A DNA stretch of 64,000 bases from Cololabis saira (Eukaryota; Chordata; Actinopteri; Beloniformes; Belonidae): positions 2,262,501 to 2,326,500 of the forward strand of contig NC_084599.1 in the NCBI RefSeq assembly GCF_033807715.1, in the 5' to 3' direction. Below are positions 21,229 through 34,800 of the stretch, piece after piece; within the stretch, counting starts at the first letter, position 1; every line of letters begins with the position of its first letter. The notes below the pieces were generated by a model. That model saw only the letters and a program-made list of their open reading frames with translations. It was not told where the DNA came from and made no database searches. The position numbers were made by a program, and so were the translations under genes.

Positions 21229-23710
21229 AGTGCCACGGCTGCGCCACGTGGCACTCCTCCTCCATTGAGATGCGCAAACTCAATGGAGGAGGAGTGCCTC
21301 GTGCGCAGCACGAGGCACTCATACTATTGCTCAGGCTTATTATTAGTGCCACGGCTGCGCCACGTGGCACTCCTCCTCCATTGAGATGCGCAAGCTCAAT
21401 GGAGGAGGAGTGCCTCGTGCGCAGCACGAGGCACTCATACTATTGCTCAGGCTTATTATTTATTTATTCCATATTCTTCCGTATAAACTTCGGCGCGTAA
21501 CTAGTCCCGCAGCTTTGAGAAAACGCGAAAAGTAAAAACGTACAAACGTGCGCCTTAATCGGGAATCGATTGGTATGACTTTTATAAGCAATTGGCGTGC
21601 ACGTTTTTGCGCAACGTGCACAAACGTGCGCTTTTTGCCCCATCCGGAACGCATTGCGTGAACTTTGGGGCCTCACCACTCGCACACCGTTACTCGAAAA
21701 ATTCTGAACCGATTTAGAAAGTTGTAGACCCTGAATTTAACTACAGTCCTGTGGATTTTCAGAGCGATGGCACAAATAGTTTTTGCACGAAGTGCAAAAA
21801 CATTTCCAAATTTCCAAACTAATGGGGAGAGCATTTTCCCATGTATTCCTATGGCGCCATTCAAAGCGGATGGGAAAATGTCGAGCAAAAAGACAAAATT
21901 CACCTTTTTTCTGAGTCACGTATCTTTCTCATACTTGCACGTAGAAACGTCATTCAAACTTCAAAACGGAGGAAAACTTCTCTTCTCTCTCCAAACCCGA
22001 AACTGTTTTTTCCTAAAATGTACACTTTTCAAGATATGAGCCCTCAAGCGAGGACTGGAAATCACTTTTTTTCAAATCTAGAGCACGGGAGTCAGTTTGC
22101 TAGAGTGTAGTTACACTGAAAAAAAAACATGATTTCTTATTTTTAACTCGAGGTCACGGCCAAACCGTAAAAGGTAGACAGATAATTTTTGGTCAGAATA
22201 TAGACATAGGTGTTGTGATTCATAAAATGTGACTTTGACAGGCGTGGTGTGCACAAAATTTTAACGGGCGAGCCAACAGACACGCCAATTCCTGTCTCTT
22301 TCTTCATTGACTCCCATGTTAAAAAACATTTTCTTAAAAAAAATCTCATTTTTGTTTTCGAATTGCCGTTACTAACACATTTTAAGGAATATCTGAATAA
22401 AATTAAGATTGCCAGAATCTTCCGGGTTCTGTCTCTCTCACGATGTCTTTGTTTTTCTGCTAGGAGCTACAGTTTGATTACAAGGTGAAGTTATTTGAGG
22501 CTTGTCAAATCCTAAAAACTAGCTGAGTCATTCCAATACAATATACAGTACCATACTTCCGGGTCATGTGACCCAGAACTGGTCACATGACACAGTCAAT
22601 GCAGACTTCATAATACTTTACCTTGGATAATGGAGGAATCTGAACCCTGACCTTACATGATCCCCAGTCCTGCTGGGGACAGGTTCATGGGATATATATG
22701 TATATTATTATTATTATACATATAAATATTTACATTTGTGTATTATATATGCATATTAGCCCCGCCCCTTCTTGTGATTGGCCGATACGTTTTAGTCCAA
22801 TATCTTTTGAATGGTTTGACATACAGAGACATGGGTGGTGTCAAATGACTAAGTATGGAGTCCCTGACCCTCATGGGTTCAAATTAGCCCCGCCCCTTCT
22901 TCTGATTGGCCGATACGTTATAGTCCAATATCTTTTGAATGGTTTGACATACAGAGACATGGGTGGTGTCAAATGACTAAGTATCGAGTCCCCGACCCTC
23001 ATTGGTGCAAATTAGCCACGCCCCTTCTTCTGATTGGCCGATACGTTATAGTCCAATATCTTTTGAATGGTTTGACATACAGAGACATGGGTGGTGTCAA
23101 ATGACTAAGTATCGAGTCCCTGACCCTCATTGGTGCAAATTAGCCCCGCCCCTTCTTCTGATTGGCCGATATGTTAAAGTCCAATATCTTTTGAATGGTT
23201 TGACATACAGAGACATGGGTGGTGTCAAATGACTAAGTATGGAGTCCCTGACCCTCATTGGTGCAAATTAGCCCCGCCCCTTCTTCTGATTGGCTGATAC
23301 GTTAAAGTCCAATATCTTTTGAATGGTTTGACATACAGAGACATGGGTGGTGTCAAATGACTAAGTATCGAGTCCCTGACCCTCATTGGTGCAAATTAGC
23401 CCCGCCCCTTCTTCTGATTGGCTGATACGTTAAAGTCTAATATATTTTGAATGGTTTGACATACAGAGACATGGGTGGTGTCAAATGACTAAGTATCGAG
23501 TCCCTGACCCTCATTGGTGCAAATTAGCCACGCCCCTTCTTCTGATTGGCCGATACGTTATAGTCCAATATCTTTTGAATGGTTTGACATAGACAGTCAT
23601 GGGTGGTGTCAAATGACCAAGTATCGAGTCCTTGACCTTCATGGGTGCATCCCGCGATCATCCGGCAGTAGTCCGTGGCACTTCAAAATTTCCCGGGAAT
23701 TTTGGTCTAG
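21229..23710 (+). mobile_element. Family A unit 1 (two hairpin modules, 128-bp array)
   Basis: Hairpin modules start at 21229 and 21345. The body covers about 21461-22750 and includes a stem with arms 21597-21605 and 21613-21621. The 128-bp array follows. The 3' end differs from other units by GGTCTAG instead of TGTCTAG. Overlapping open frames on both strands of the body are not supported as genes. Confidence 0.8.
22755..23650 (+). repeat. 128-bp tandem array, seven units (unit 1)
   Basis: Units start at 22755 and recur every 128 bases. Each carries GCCCCGCCCC or GCCACGCCCC (GC/KLF box), then CTGATTGGC (perfect NF-Y type CCAAT box), then TTTGAATGGTTTGACA. Confidence 0.95.
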
Positions 23711-23712
23711 TT

Positions 23713-23806
23713 AGTGCCACGGCTGCGCCACGTGGCACGCCTCCTCCATTGAGCTGCGCAAGCTCAATGGAGGAGGAGTGCCTCGTGCGCAGCACGAGGC
23801 ACTCAT
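23713..23806 (+). repeat. Three-hairpin module (representative copy, 116-bp period)
   Basis: Three adjacent stems: GTGCCACG with CGTGGCAC; CTCCTCCATTGAG with CTCAATGGAGGAG; and GTGCCTCGTGC with GCACGAGGCAC. All copies begin AGTGCC, and the third stem closes with GGCACT. Other copies start at 21229, 21345, 26345, 26461, 26577, 26694, 30137 and 33285, and a rewritten version lies at 48654. Confidence 0.9.
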
Positions 23807-25040
23807 ACTATTGCTCAGGCTTATTATTTATTCCATATTCTTCCGTAAAAACTTTGTCCGCTAACTAGTCCCGCAGCTTTGAGAAAACGCGAAAAGTAAA
23901 AACGTAGAAACGTGCGCCTTAATCGGGAATCGATGGGTATGACTTTTATAAGCAATTGGCGTGCACGTTTTTGCGCAACGTGCACAAACGTGCGCTTTTT
24001 GCCCCATCCGGAACGCATTGCGTGAACTTTGGGGCCTCACCACTCGCACACCGTTACTCGAAAAATTCCGAACCGATTTAGAAAGTTGTAGGCCCTGAAT
24101 TTAACTACAGTCCTGTGGATTTTCAGAACGATGGCACGAATAGTTTTTGCACGAAGTGCAAAAACATTTCCAAATTTCCAAACTAATGGGGAAGATTTTC
24201 CCATGCATTTCAATGGCGCCATTATAAGCGGATGGGAAAATGTTGAGAAAAAAAAGACAAAATTCACCTTTTTTCCGAGTCACGTATCTTTCTCATACTT
24301 GGACGTAGAAACGTCATTCAAACTTCAAAACGGAGGAAAACTTCTCTTCTCTCTCCAAACCCCGGACTGTTTTTTCCTAAAATGTACACTTTTCAAGATA
24401 TGAGCGCTCAAGCGAGGACTGGAAATCACTTTTTTTCAAATCTAGAGCACGGGAGTCAGTTTGCTAGAGTGTAGTTACACTGAAAAAAAAACATGATTTC
24501 TTATTTGTAACTCGAGGTCACGGCCAAACCGTAAAAGGTAGACAGATCATTTTTGGTCAGAATATAGACATAGGTGTTGTGATTTATAAAATGTGACTTT
24601 CACAGGCGTGGTGTGCACAAAATTTTAACGGTGGAGCCAACAGACACGCCAATTCCTGTCTGTCTCTTCATTGACTCCCATGTTAAATGAAGTTTTCTTA
24701 AAAAAAATCTCATTTTTGTTTTCGAATTGCCGTTACTAACACATTTTAAGGAATATCTGAATAAAATTAAGATTGTCAGAATCTTCCGGGTTCTGTCTCT
24801 CTCACGATGTCTTTGTTTTTCTGATAGGAGCTACAGTTTGATTACAAGGTGAAGTTATTTGAGGCTTGTCAAATCCAAAAAACTAGCTGAGTCATTCCAA
24901 TACAATATACACTACCATACTTCCGGGTCATGTGACCCAGAACTGGTCACATGACACATCAATGCAGACTTCATAATACTTTACCTTGGATAATGGAGGA
25001 ATCTGAACCCTGACCTTACATGATCCCCATTTTATTTTTA

Positions 25041-25219
25041 TAGGATGTTAGTGTTATTATGGGATGGCAGGTGTTTTTATAGGATGTTAGTGTTATTATG
25101 GGATGGCAGGTGTTTTTTTAAGGTTTTTAGCGTTATTATGGGATGGCAGGTGTTTTTATAGGATGTTAGTGTTATTATGGGATGGTAGGTGTTTATTATG
25201 GGATGGTAGTGTTATTGGT
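25041..25219 (+). repeat. 39-bp tandem repeat (unit 2)
   Basis: The 39-base unit contains GGATGTTAGTGTTATTATGG and has exactly 13 codons, so it reads open as repeats of [13 protein letters not shown]. The last units are shortened. Confidence 0.9.
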
Positions 25220-26176
25220 GTTAGCGGTCCCGTTAGCGGTTCTGTTAGCGGTCCTGTTAGCGATCCCGTTAGCGGTCCAGTTAGCGATCCCGTTAGCGGT
25301 CCAGTTAGCGACCCCGTTAGCAATCCCGTTAGCGGTCCCGTTAGCAGTTGTTAGCGATCCCGTTAGCAATCCCGTTAGCGGCTCGGTTAGCGGTCCCGTT
25401 AGCGATCCCGTTAGCGATCCCGTTTGCGGTCCCGTTAGCGGTCCCGTTAGCGGTTCCGTTAGCGATCCCGTTAGCGGTCCCGTTAGCGGTCCCGTTAGCG
25501 GTTGTTAGCGGCTCGGTTAGCGATTCCGTTAGCGGCTCGGTTAGCGGTCCCGTTAGCGATCCCGTTAGCGGTTCAGTTAGCGGTTCTGTTAGCGGTCCTG
25601 TTAGCGGTTGTTAGCGGTCCCGTTAGCGACCCCATTAGCGGCTCCGTTAGCGATCCCGTTAGCGATCCCGTTAGCGGTCCCGTTAGCGGTCCCGTTAGCG
25701 GTCCCGTTAGCGGTTCCGTTAGCGATCCCATTAGCGGTCCCGTTAGCGGTCCCGTTAGCGGTCCCGTTAGCGGTTGTTAGCGGCTCGGTTAGCGATTCCG
25801 TTAACGGCTCGGTTAGTGGTCCCGTTAGCGATCCCGTTAGCGATCCCGTTAGCGGTTCAGTTAGCGGTTCTGTTAGCGGTACTGTTAGCGGTTTCGTTAG
25901 CGGTCCCGTTAGCGACCCCATTAGCGGCTCCGTTAGCGATCCCGTTAGCAGTCCCGTTAGCGGTCCCGTTAGCGGTTCCGTTAGCGGTTGTTAGCGGCTC
26001 GGTTAGCGATTCCGTTAGTGGCTCGGTTAGCGGTCCCGTTAGCGGTCCCGTTAGCGATCCCTTTAGCGATCCCGTTAGCGGTTCAGTTAGCGATCCCGTT
26101 AGAGGTTCCGTTAGCGGTTCTGTTAGCTATCCCGTTAGCGGTCCCGTTAGCGGTCTTGTTAGCGGTTCTATTAGCC
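25220..26176 (+). repeat. 12-bp minisatellite GTTAGCGGTCCC (unit 2)
   Basis: Variants GTTAGCGATCCC, GTTAGCGGCTCG and GTTAGCGGTTCC are interspersed. Short 10-base units at about 25348, 25502, 25608, 25774 and 25988 reset the phase. Confidence 0.95.
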
Positions 26177-28039
26177 TATTACATATTTTCTGTAATAACT
26201 TTTGAATGGTTTGACATAGAGAGTCATGGGTGGTGTCAAATGACTAAGTATCGAGTCCTTGACCTTCATGGGTGCAAATAAGCCCCGCGATCATCCGGCA
26301 GTAGTCCGTGGCACTTCAAAATTTCCCGGGAATTTTGTCTAGTTAGTGCCACGGCTGCGCCACGTGGCACGCCTCCTCCATTGAGCTGCGCAAGCTCAAT
26401 GGAGGAGGAGTGCCTCGTGCGCAGCACGAGGCACTCATACTATTGCTCAGGCTTATTATTAGTGCCACGGCTGCGCCACGTGGCACGCCTCCTCCATTGA
26501 GCTGCGCAAGCTCAATGGAGGAGGAGTGCCTCGTGCGCAGCACGAGGCACTCATACTATTGCTCAGGCTTATTATTAGTGCCACGGCTGCGCCACGTGGC
26601 ACTCCTCCTCCATTGAGATGCGCAAGCTCAATGGAGGAGGAGTGCCTCGTGCGCAGCACGAGGCACTCATACTATTGCTCAGGCTTATTTATTAGTGCCA
26701 CGGCTGCGCCACGTGGCACGCCTCCTCCATTGAGCTGCGCAAGCTCAATGGAGGAGGAGTGCCTCGTGCGCAGCACGAGGCACTCATACTATTGCTCAGG
26801 CTTATTATTATTCCATATTCTTCCGTAAAAACTTCGGCGCGTAACTAGTCCCACAGCTTTGAGAAAACGCGAAAAGTAAAAACGTAGAAACGTGCGCCTT
26901 AATCGGGAATCGATGGGTATGACTTTTATAAGCAATTGGCGTGCACGTTTTTGCGCAACGTGCACAAACGTGCGCTTTTTGCCCCATCCGGAACGCATTG
27001 CGTGAACTTTGGGGCCTCACCACTCGCACACCGTTACTCGAAAAATTCTGAACCGATTTAGAAAGTTGTAGGCCCTGAATTTAACTACAGTCCTGTGGAT
27101 TTTCAGAACGATGGCACGAATAGTTTTTGCACGAAGTGCAAAAACATTTCCAAATTTCCAAACTAATGGGGAAGATTTTCCCATGCATTTCAATGGCCCC
27201 ATTATAAGCGGATGGGAAAATGTTGAGAAAAAAAAGACAAAATTCACCTTTTTTCCGAGTCACGTATCTTTCTCATACTTGCACGTAGAAACGTCATTCA
27301 AACTTCAAAACGGAGGAAAACATCTCTTCTCTCTCCAAACCCGAAACTGTTTTTTCCTAAAATGTACACTTTTCAAGATATGAGCCCTCAAGCGAGGACT
27401 GGAAATCACTTTTTTTCAAATCTAGAGCACGGGAGTCAGTTTGCTAGAGTGTAGTTACACTGAAAAAAAAACATGATTTCTTATTTGTAACTCGAGGTCA
27501 CGGCCAAACCGTAAAAGGTAGACAGATAATTTTTGGTCAGAATATAGACATAGGTTTTGTGATTCATAAAATGTGACTTTGACAGGCGTGGTGTGCACAA
27601 AATTTTAACGGGGGAGCCAACAGACACGCCAGTTCCTGTCTCTCTCTTCATTGACTCCCATGTTAAATGAAGTTTTCTTAAAAAAAATCTCATTTTTGTT
27701 TTCGAATTGCCGTTACTAACACATTTTAAGGAATATCTGTATGAAAATAACATTTAGATAATCTGGTAGGTTCTCCGTTTCTCAAAATGTTTTCGTTTTT
27801 CTGCTAAGAGCTACGGTTTGAGCGCAAAGTGGAGTGATTTCAGGTTTGTCACAACCAAAAATCCAGCTGAGTCATTCCCGCTCCCTCTGTATCAGGTTCT
27901 TGTTGCCCCTAGCAACCAGAGCTCAGCTGTTGACTGATTAGGCTGACCCAGAACTGGTCACATGACTCACTCAGTACAGAATTCATAGTATAACCTGGAA
28001 AATGGAGAAATCTGAACCCTGACCTTTTAACCTTAGATG

Positions 28040-28040
<1 letters not shown>

Positions 28041-28104
<64 letters not shown>
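28041..28104 (+). repeat. (AC)32 microsatellite (unit 3)
   Basis: This is a perfect dinucleotide run between the body and the 39-bp array. Confidence 0.97.
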
Positions 28105-28106
<2 letters not shown>

Positions 28107-28413
28107 TAGGTGTTATTATGGGATGTCAGGTGTTTTTATAGGATATTAGTGTTATTATGGGATGTCAGGTGTTTTTATAGGATGTTAGTGTTATTATGGG
28201 ATGTCAGGTGTTTTTATAGGATGTTAGTGTTATTATGGGATGTCAGGTGTTTTTATAGGATGTTAGTGTTATTATGGGATGGCAGGTGTTTTTATAGGAT
28301 GTTAGTGTTATTATGGGATGTCAGGTGTTTTTATAGGATGTTAGTGTTATTATGGGATGTTAGTGTTATTATGGGATGGTAGGTGTTTATTATGGGATGG
28401 TAGTGTTATTGGT
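28105..28413 (+). repeat. 39-bp tandem repeat (unit 3)
   Basis: About seven full units and shortened ones follow (AC)n. Single-base variants GATGTCAGG and GATGGCAGG alternate. Confidence 0.9.
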
Positions 28414-29846
28414 GTTAGCGGTCCCGTTAGCGGTCCTGTTAGCGATCCCGTTAGCGGTCCCGTTAGCGGTCCAGTTAGCGATCCCGTTAGCGGTCCAGTT
28501 AGCGACCCCGTTAGCGGTCCCGTTAGCAATCCCGTTAGCGGTCCCGTTAGCGGTTGTTAGCGATCCCGTTAGCGATCCCGTTAGCGGCTCAGTTAGCGAT
28601 CCCATTAGCGGTTCGGTTAGCGGTCCCGTTAGCGGTTCAGTTAGCGATTCCGTTAGCGATCCCGTTAGCGGTCCCGTTAGCGATCCCGTTAGCGGTCCAG
28701 TTAGCGACCCCGTTAGCGGTCCCGTTAGCAATCCCATTAGCGGTCCCGTTAGCGGTTCCGCTAGCGGTTGTTAGCGATCCCGTTAGCGGTCCTGTTAGCG
28801 GTTCTGTTAGCGGTTCTGTTAGCGGTCCCGTTAGCGGTTCCGTTAGCGGTTGTTAGCGGTCCCGTTAGCGACCCCATTAGCGGCTCGGTTAGCGGTCCCA
28901 TTAGCGATCCCGTTAGCGATCCCGTTAGCGATCCCGTTAGCGGTCCCGTTAGCGATCCCGTTAGCGATCCCATTAGCGGTCCCATTAGCGGTCTCGTTAG
29001 CGGTTCCGTTAGCGGTTGTTAGCGGCTCGGTTAGCGATTCCGTTAGCGGCTCGGTTAGCGATCCCGTTAGCGATCCTGTTAGCGGTCCCGTTAGCGGTCC
29101 CGTTAGCGGTCCCGTTAGCGGTTCCGTTAGCGATCCCATTAGCGGTCCCATTAGCGGTCCCGTTAGCGGTTCCGTTAGCGGTTGTTAGCGGCTCGGTTAG
29201 CGATTCCGTTAGCGGCTCGGTTAGCAGTCCCGTTAGCGGTCCCGTTAGCGATCCCTTTAGCGATCTCGTTAGCGGTTCAGTTAGCGATCCCGTTAGCGGT
29301 CCTGTTAGCGGTTCTGTTAGCGGTTCTGTTAGCGGTCCCGTTAGCGGTTCCGTTAGCGGTTGTTAGCGGTCCCGTTAGCGACCCCATTAGCGGCTCGGTT
29401 AGCGGTCCCATTGGCGATCCCGTTAGCGATCCCGTTAGCGATCCCGTTAGCGGTCCCGTTAGCGATCCCGTTAGCGATCCCATTAGCGGTCCCATTAGCG
29501 GTCTCGTTAGCGGTTCCGTTAGCGGTTGTTAGCTGCTCGGTTAGCGATTCCGTTAGCGGCTCGGTTAGCGATCCCGTTAGCGATCCTGTTAGCGGTCCCG
29601 TTAGCGGTCCCGTTAGCGATCCCATTAGCGGTCCCGTTAGCGGTTCCGTTAGCGGTTGTTAGCGGCTCGGTTAGCGATTCCGTTAGCGGCTCGGTTAGCA
29701 GTCCCGTTAGCGGTCCCGTTAGCGATCCCTTTAGCGATCCCATTAGTGGTTCAGTTAGCGATACTGTTAGAGGTTCCGTTAGCGGTTCTGTTAGCTATCC
29801 CGTTAGCGGTCCCGTTAGCGGTCTTGTTAGCGGTTCTATTAGCCTA
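28414..29846 (+). repeat. 12-bp minisatellite (unit 3), longest array
   Basis: About 1.43 kb. Phase-reset units lie at about 28554, 28768, 28850, 29016, 29182, 29360, 29526 and 29656. The 166-base spacing occurs three times, so this is a higher-order repeat. Confidence 0.95.
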
Positions 29847-31488
29847 TTACATATTTTCTGTAATAACTTTTGAATAGTTTGACATAGAGAGTCATGGGTG
29901 GTGTCATTGGAATCTGTATCGAGTCCTTGACCCTCATTGGTGCAAATTAGCCCCGCCCCTTCTTCTGATTGGCTGATACGTTATAGTCAAATATCTTTTG
30001 AATGGTATGACATACAGAGTCATGGATGATGTCATATTAATCAGTATATTAATCAGTATCGAGCCCCGCGATCATCCGGCAGTAGTCCGTGGCACTTCAA
30101 AATTTCCCGGGAATTTTGTCTAGTTTATTTATTATTAGTGCCACGGCTGCGCCACGTGGCACGCCTCCTCCATTGAGCTGCGCAAGCTCAATGGAGGAGG
30201 AGTGCCTCGTGCGCAGCACGAGGCACTCATACTATTGCTCAGGCTTATTTATTATTTATTATATATTCTTCCGTAAAAACTTTGTCCGGCTACTCCTCCT
30301 ACAGCTTTGAGAAAACGCGAAAAGTAAAAACGTAGAAACGTGCGCCTTAATCGGGAATCGATGGGTATGACTTTTATTAGCGATTGGCGTGCACGTTTTT
30401 GCGCAACGTGCACAAACGTGCGCTTTTTGCCCCATCCGGAACGCATTGCGTGAACTTTGGGGCCTCACCACTCGCACACCGTTACTCGAAAAATTATGAA
30501 CCGATTTAGAAAGTTGTAGGCCCTGAATTTAACTACAGTCCTGTGGATTTTCAGAACGATGGCACGAATAGTTTTTGCACGAAGTGCAAAAACATTTCCA
30601 AATTTCCAAACTAATGGGGAGCTCATTTTCCCTATGTATTCCTATGGCGCCATTCAAAGCGGATGGGAAAATGTCGAGAAAAAAGACAAAATTCACCTTT
30701 TTTCTGAGTCACGTATCTTTCTCATACTTGCACGTAGAAACGTCATTCAAACTTCAAAACGGAGGAAAACTTCTCTTCTCTCTCCAAACCCGAAACAGTT
30801 TTTTCCTAAAATGTACACTTTTCAAGATATGAGCCCTCAAGCGAGGACTGGAAATCACTTTTTTTCAAATCTAGAGCACGGGAGTCAGTTTGCTAGAGTG
30901 TAGTTACACTGAAAAAAAAACATGATTTCTTATTTGTAACTCGAGGTCACGGCCAAACCGTAAAAGGTAGACAGATAATTTTTGGTCAGAATATAGACAT
31001 AGGTGTTGTGATTTATAAAATGTGACTTTGACAGGCGTGGTGTGCACAAAATTTTAACGGGGGAGCCAACAGACACGCCAGTTCCTGTCTCTCTCTTCAT
31101 TGACTCCCATGTTAAATGAAGTTTTCTTAAAAAAAATCTCATTTTTGTTTTCGAATTGCCGTTACTAACACATTTTAAGGAATATCTGTATGAAAATAAC
31201 ATTTAGATAATCTGGTAGGTTCTCTGTTTCTCAAAATGTTTTCGTTTTTCTGCTAAGAGCTACGGTTTGAGCGCAAAGTGGAGTGATTTCAGGTTTGTCA
31301 CAACCAAAAATCCAGCTGAGTCATTCCCGCTCCCTCTGTATCAGGTTCTTGTTGCCCCTAGCAACCAGAGCTCAGCTGTTGACTGATTAGACTGACCCAG
31401 AACTGGTCACATGACTCACTCAGTACAGACTTCATAGTATAACCTGGAAAATGGAGAAATCTGAACCCTGACCTTTTAACCTTAGATG

Positions 31489-31489
<1 letters not shown>

Positions 31490-31535
<46 letters not shown>
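31490..31535 (+). repeat. (AC)23 microsatellite (unit 4)
   Basis: This is a perfect dinucleotide run. Confidence 0.97.
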
Positions 31536-31537
<2 letters not shown>

Positions 31538-31844
31538 TAGGTGTTATTATGGGATGTCAGGTGTTTTTATAGGATGTTAGTGTTATTATGGGATGTCAGG
31601 TGTTTTTATAGGATGTTAGTGTTATTATGGGATGACAGGTGTTTTTATAGGATGTTAGTGTTATTATGGGATGTCAGGTGTTTTTATAGGATGTTAGTGT
31701 TATTATGGGATGGCAGGTGTTTTTATAGGATGTTAGTGTTATTATGGGATGGCAGGTGTTTTTATAGGATGTTAGTGTTATTATGGGATGTTAGTGTTAT
31801 TATGGGATGGTAGGTGTTTATTATGGGATGGTAGTGTTATTGGT
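31536..31844 (+). repeat. 39-bp tandem repeat (unit 4)
   Basis: This array has the same register as unit 3. It carries a GATGACAGG variant also present in unit 8. Confidence 0.9.
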
Positions 31845-33003
31845 GTTAGCGGTCCCGTTAGCGGTTCTGTTAGCGGTCCTGTTAGCGATCCCGTTAGCGG
31901 TCCCGTTAGCGGTCCAGTTAGCGATCCCGTTAGCGGTCCAGTTAGCGACCCCGTTAGCGGTCCCGTTAGCAATCCCGTTAGCGGTCCTGTTAGCGGTTGT
32001 TAGCGATCCCGTTAGCGATCCCGTTAGCGGCTTGGTTAGCGATCCCGTTAGCGGCTCGGTTAGCGGTCCCGTTAGCGGTTCAGTTAGCGATTCCGTTAGC
32101 GATCCCGTTAGCGGTCCCGTTAGCGGTCCAGTTAGCGATCCCGTTAGCGGTCCAGTTAGCGACCCCGTTAGCGGTCCCGTTAGCGGTTCCGCTAGCGGTT
32201 GTTAGTGATCCCGTTAGCGATCCCGTTAGCGGCTCAGTTAGCGATCCCGTTAGCGGTTCGGTTAGCGGTCCCGTTAGCGGTTCAGTTAGCGATTCCGTTA
32301 GCGATCCCGTTAGCGGTCCCGTTAGCGATCCCGTTAGCGGTCCCGTTAGCGATCCCGTTAGCGGTCCAGTTAGCGACCCCGTTAGCGGTCCCGTTAGCAA
32401 TCCCATTAGCGGTCCCGTTAGCGGTTCCGCTAGCGGTTGTTAGCGATCCCGTTAGCGGTCCTGTTAGCGGTTCTGTTAGCGGTTCTGTTAGCGGTCCCGT
32501 TAGCGGTTCCGTTAGCGGTTGTTAGCGGTCCCGTTAGCGACCCCATTAGCGGCTCGGTTAGCGGTCCTATTAGCGATCCCGTTAGCGATCCCGTTAGCGA
32601 TCCCGTTAGCGGTCCCGTTAGCGATCCCGTTAGCGATCCCATTAGCGGTCCCATTAGCGGTCTCGTTAGCGGTTCCGTTAGCGGTTGTTAGCGGCTCGGT
32701 TAGCGATTCCGTTAGCGGCTCGGTTAGCGATCCCGTTAGCGATCCTGTTAGCGGTCCCGTTAGCGGTCCCATTAGCGGTTCCGTTAGCGATCCCATTAGC
32801 GGTCCCATTAGCGGTCCCGTTAGCGGTTCCGTTAGCGGTTGTTAGCGGCTCGGTTAGCGATTCCGTTAGCGGCTCGGTTAGCAGTCCCTTTAGCGATCCC
32901 GTTAGCGGTTCAGTTAGCGATACTGTTAGAGGTTCCGTTAGCGGTTCTGTTAGCTATCCCGTTAGCGGTCCCGTTAGCGGTCTTGTTAGCGGTTCTATTA
33001 GCC
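31845..33003 (+). repeat. 12-bp minisatellite (unit 4)
   Basis: Phase-reset units lie at about 31997, 32199, 32437, 32519, 32685 and 32839. Spacing is always 10 more than a multiple of 12. Confidence 0.95.
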
Positions 33004-34620
33004 TATTACATATTTTCTGTAATAACTTTTGAATAGTTTGACATAGAGAGTCATGGGTGGTGTCATTGTAATCTGTATCGAGTCCTTGACCCTCATTGGT
33101 GAAAATTAGCCCCGCCCCTTCTTCTGATTGGCTGATACGTTATAGTCAAATATCTTTTGAATGGTATGACATACAGAGTCATGGATGATGTCATATTAAT
33201 CAGTATATTAATCAGTATCGAGCCCCGCGATCATCCGGCAGTAGTCCGTGGCACTTCAAAATTTCCCGGGAATTTTGTCTAGTTAGTGCCACGGCTGCGC
33301 CACGTGGCACTCCTCCTCCATTGAGATGCGCAAGCTCAATGGAGGAGGAGTGCCTCGTGCGCAGCACGAGGCACTCATACTATTGCTCAGGCTTATTTAT
33401 TTATTTATTTATTTATTTATTCTTCCGTATAAACTTCGGCGCGTAACTAGTTGCGCAGCTTTGAGAAAACTCAAAAAGTAAAAACGTAGAAACGTGCGCC
33501 TTAATCGGGAATCGATGGGAATGACTTTTATTAGCGATTGACGTGCACGTTTTTGCGCAACGTGCACAAACGTGCGCTTTTTGCCCCATCCGGAACGCAT
33601 TGCGAGAACTTTGGGGCCTCACCACTCGCACACCGTTACTCGAAAAATTCTGAACCGATTTAGAAAGTTGTAGGCCCTGAATTTAACTACAGTCCTGTGG
33701 ATTTTCAGAACGATGGCACAAATAGTTTTTGCACGAAGTGCAAAAACATTTCCAAATTTCCAAACTAATGGGGAAGATTTTCCCATGCATTTCAATGGCG
33801 CCATTATAAGCGGATGGGAAAATGTTGAGAAAAAAAAGACAAAATTCACCTTTTTTCCGAGTCACGTATCTTTCTCATACTTGGACGTAGAAACGTCATT
33901 CAAACTTCAAAACGGAGGAAAACTTCTCTTCTCTCTCCAAACCCCGGACTGTTTTTTCCTAAAATGTACACTTTTCAAGATATGAGCCCTCAAGCGAGGA
34001 CTGGAAATCACTTTTTTTCAAATCTAGAGCACGGGAGTCAGTTTGCTAGAGTGTAGTTACACTGAAAAAAAAACATGATTTCTTATTTGTAACTCGAGGT
34101 CACGGCCAAACCGTAAAAGGTAGACAGATAATTTTTGGTCAGAATATAGACATAGGTGTTGTGATTTATAAAATGTGACTTTCACAGCCGTGGTGTGCAC
34201 AAAATTTTAACGGTGGAGCCAACAGACACGCCAATTCCTGTCTGTCTCTTCATTGACTCCCATGTTAAATGAAGTTTTCTTAAAAAAAATCTCATTTTTG
34301 TTTTCGAATTGCCGTTACTAACACATTTTAAGGAATATCTGAATAAAATTAAGATTGTCAGAATCTTCCGGGTTCTGTCTCTCTCACGATGTCTTTGTTT
34401 TTCTGATAGGAGCTACAGTTTGATTACAAGGTGAAGTTATTTGAGGCTTGTCAAATCCAAAAAACTAGCTGAGTCATTCCAATACAATATACACTACCAT
34501 ACTTCCGGGTCATGTGACCCAGAACTGGTCACATGACACATCAATGCAGACTTCATAATACTTTACCTTGGATAATGGAGGAATCTGAACCCTGACCTTA
34601 CATGATCCCCATTTTATTTT

Positions 34621-34800
34621 TATAGGATGTTAGTGTTATTATGGGATGGCAGGTGTTTTTATAGGATGTTAGTGTTATTATGGGATGGCAGGTGTTTTTA
34701 TAGGATGTTAGTGTTATTATGGGATGGCAGGTGTTTTTATAGGATGTTAGTGTTATTATGGGATGGTAGGTGTTTATTATGGGATGGTAGTGTTATTGGT
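34621..34800 (+). repeat. 39-bp tandem repeat (unit 5)
   Basis: All full units here carry the GATGGCAGG variant. Confidence 0.9.

Larger units (their letters stand above)
23711..26342 (+). mobile_element. Family A unit 2 (one hairpin module, 39-bp and 12-bp arrays)
   Basis: The hairpin module is at 23713-23828 and the body covers about 23829-25030. It lacks the (AC)n tract. The body and satellite lead closely resemble unit 5, including the shared variants CACATGACACATCAATG and CCCCGGACTG. Confidence 0.8.
26343..30123 (+). mobile_element. Family A unit 3 (four hairpin modules, AC, 39-bp and 12-bp arrays)
   Basis: Hairpin modules start at 26345, 26461, 26577 and 26694. The body covers about 26811-28040. 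One copy of the 128-bp satellite unit survives after the 12-bp array at about 29947, before the common 3' end. Confidence 0.8.
30124..33282 (+). mobile_element. Family A unit 4 (one hairpin module, AC, 39-bp and 12-bp arrays)
   Basis: The hairpin module starts at 30137. The body carries the GAGCTCATTTTCCCTATG variant otherwise seen only in unit 8. One 128-bp satellite unit survives at about 33107. Confidence 0.8.
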
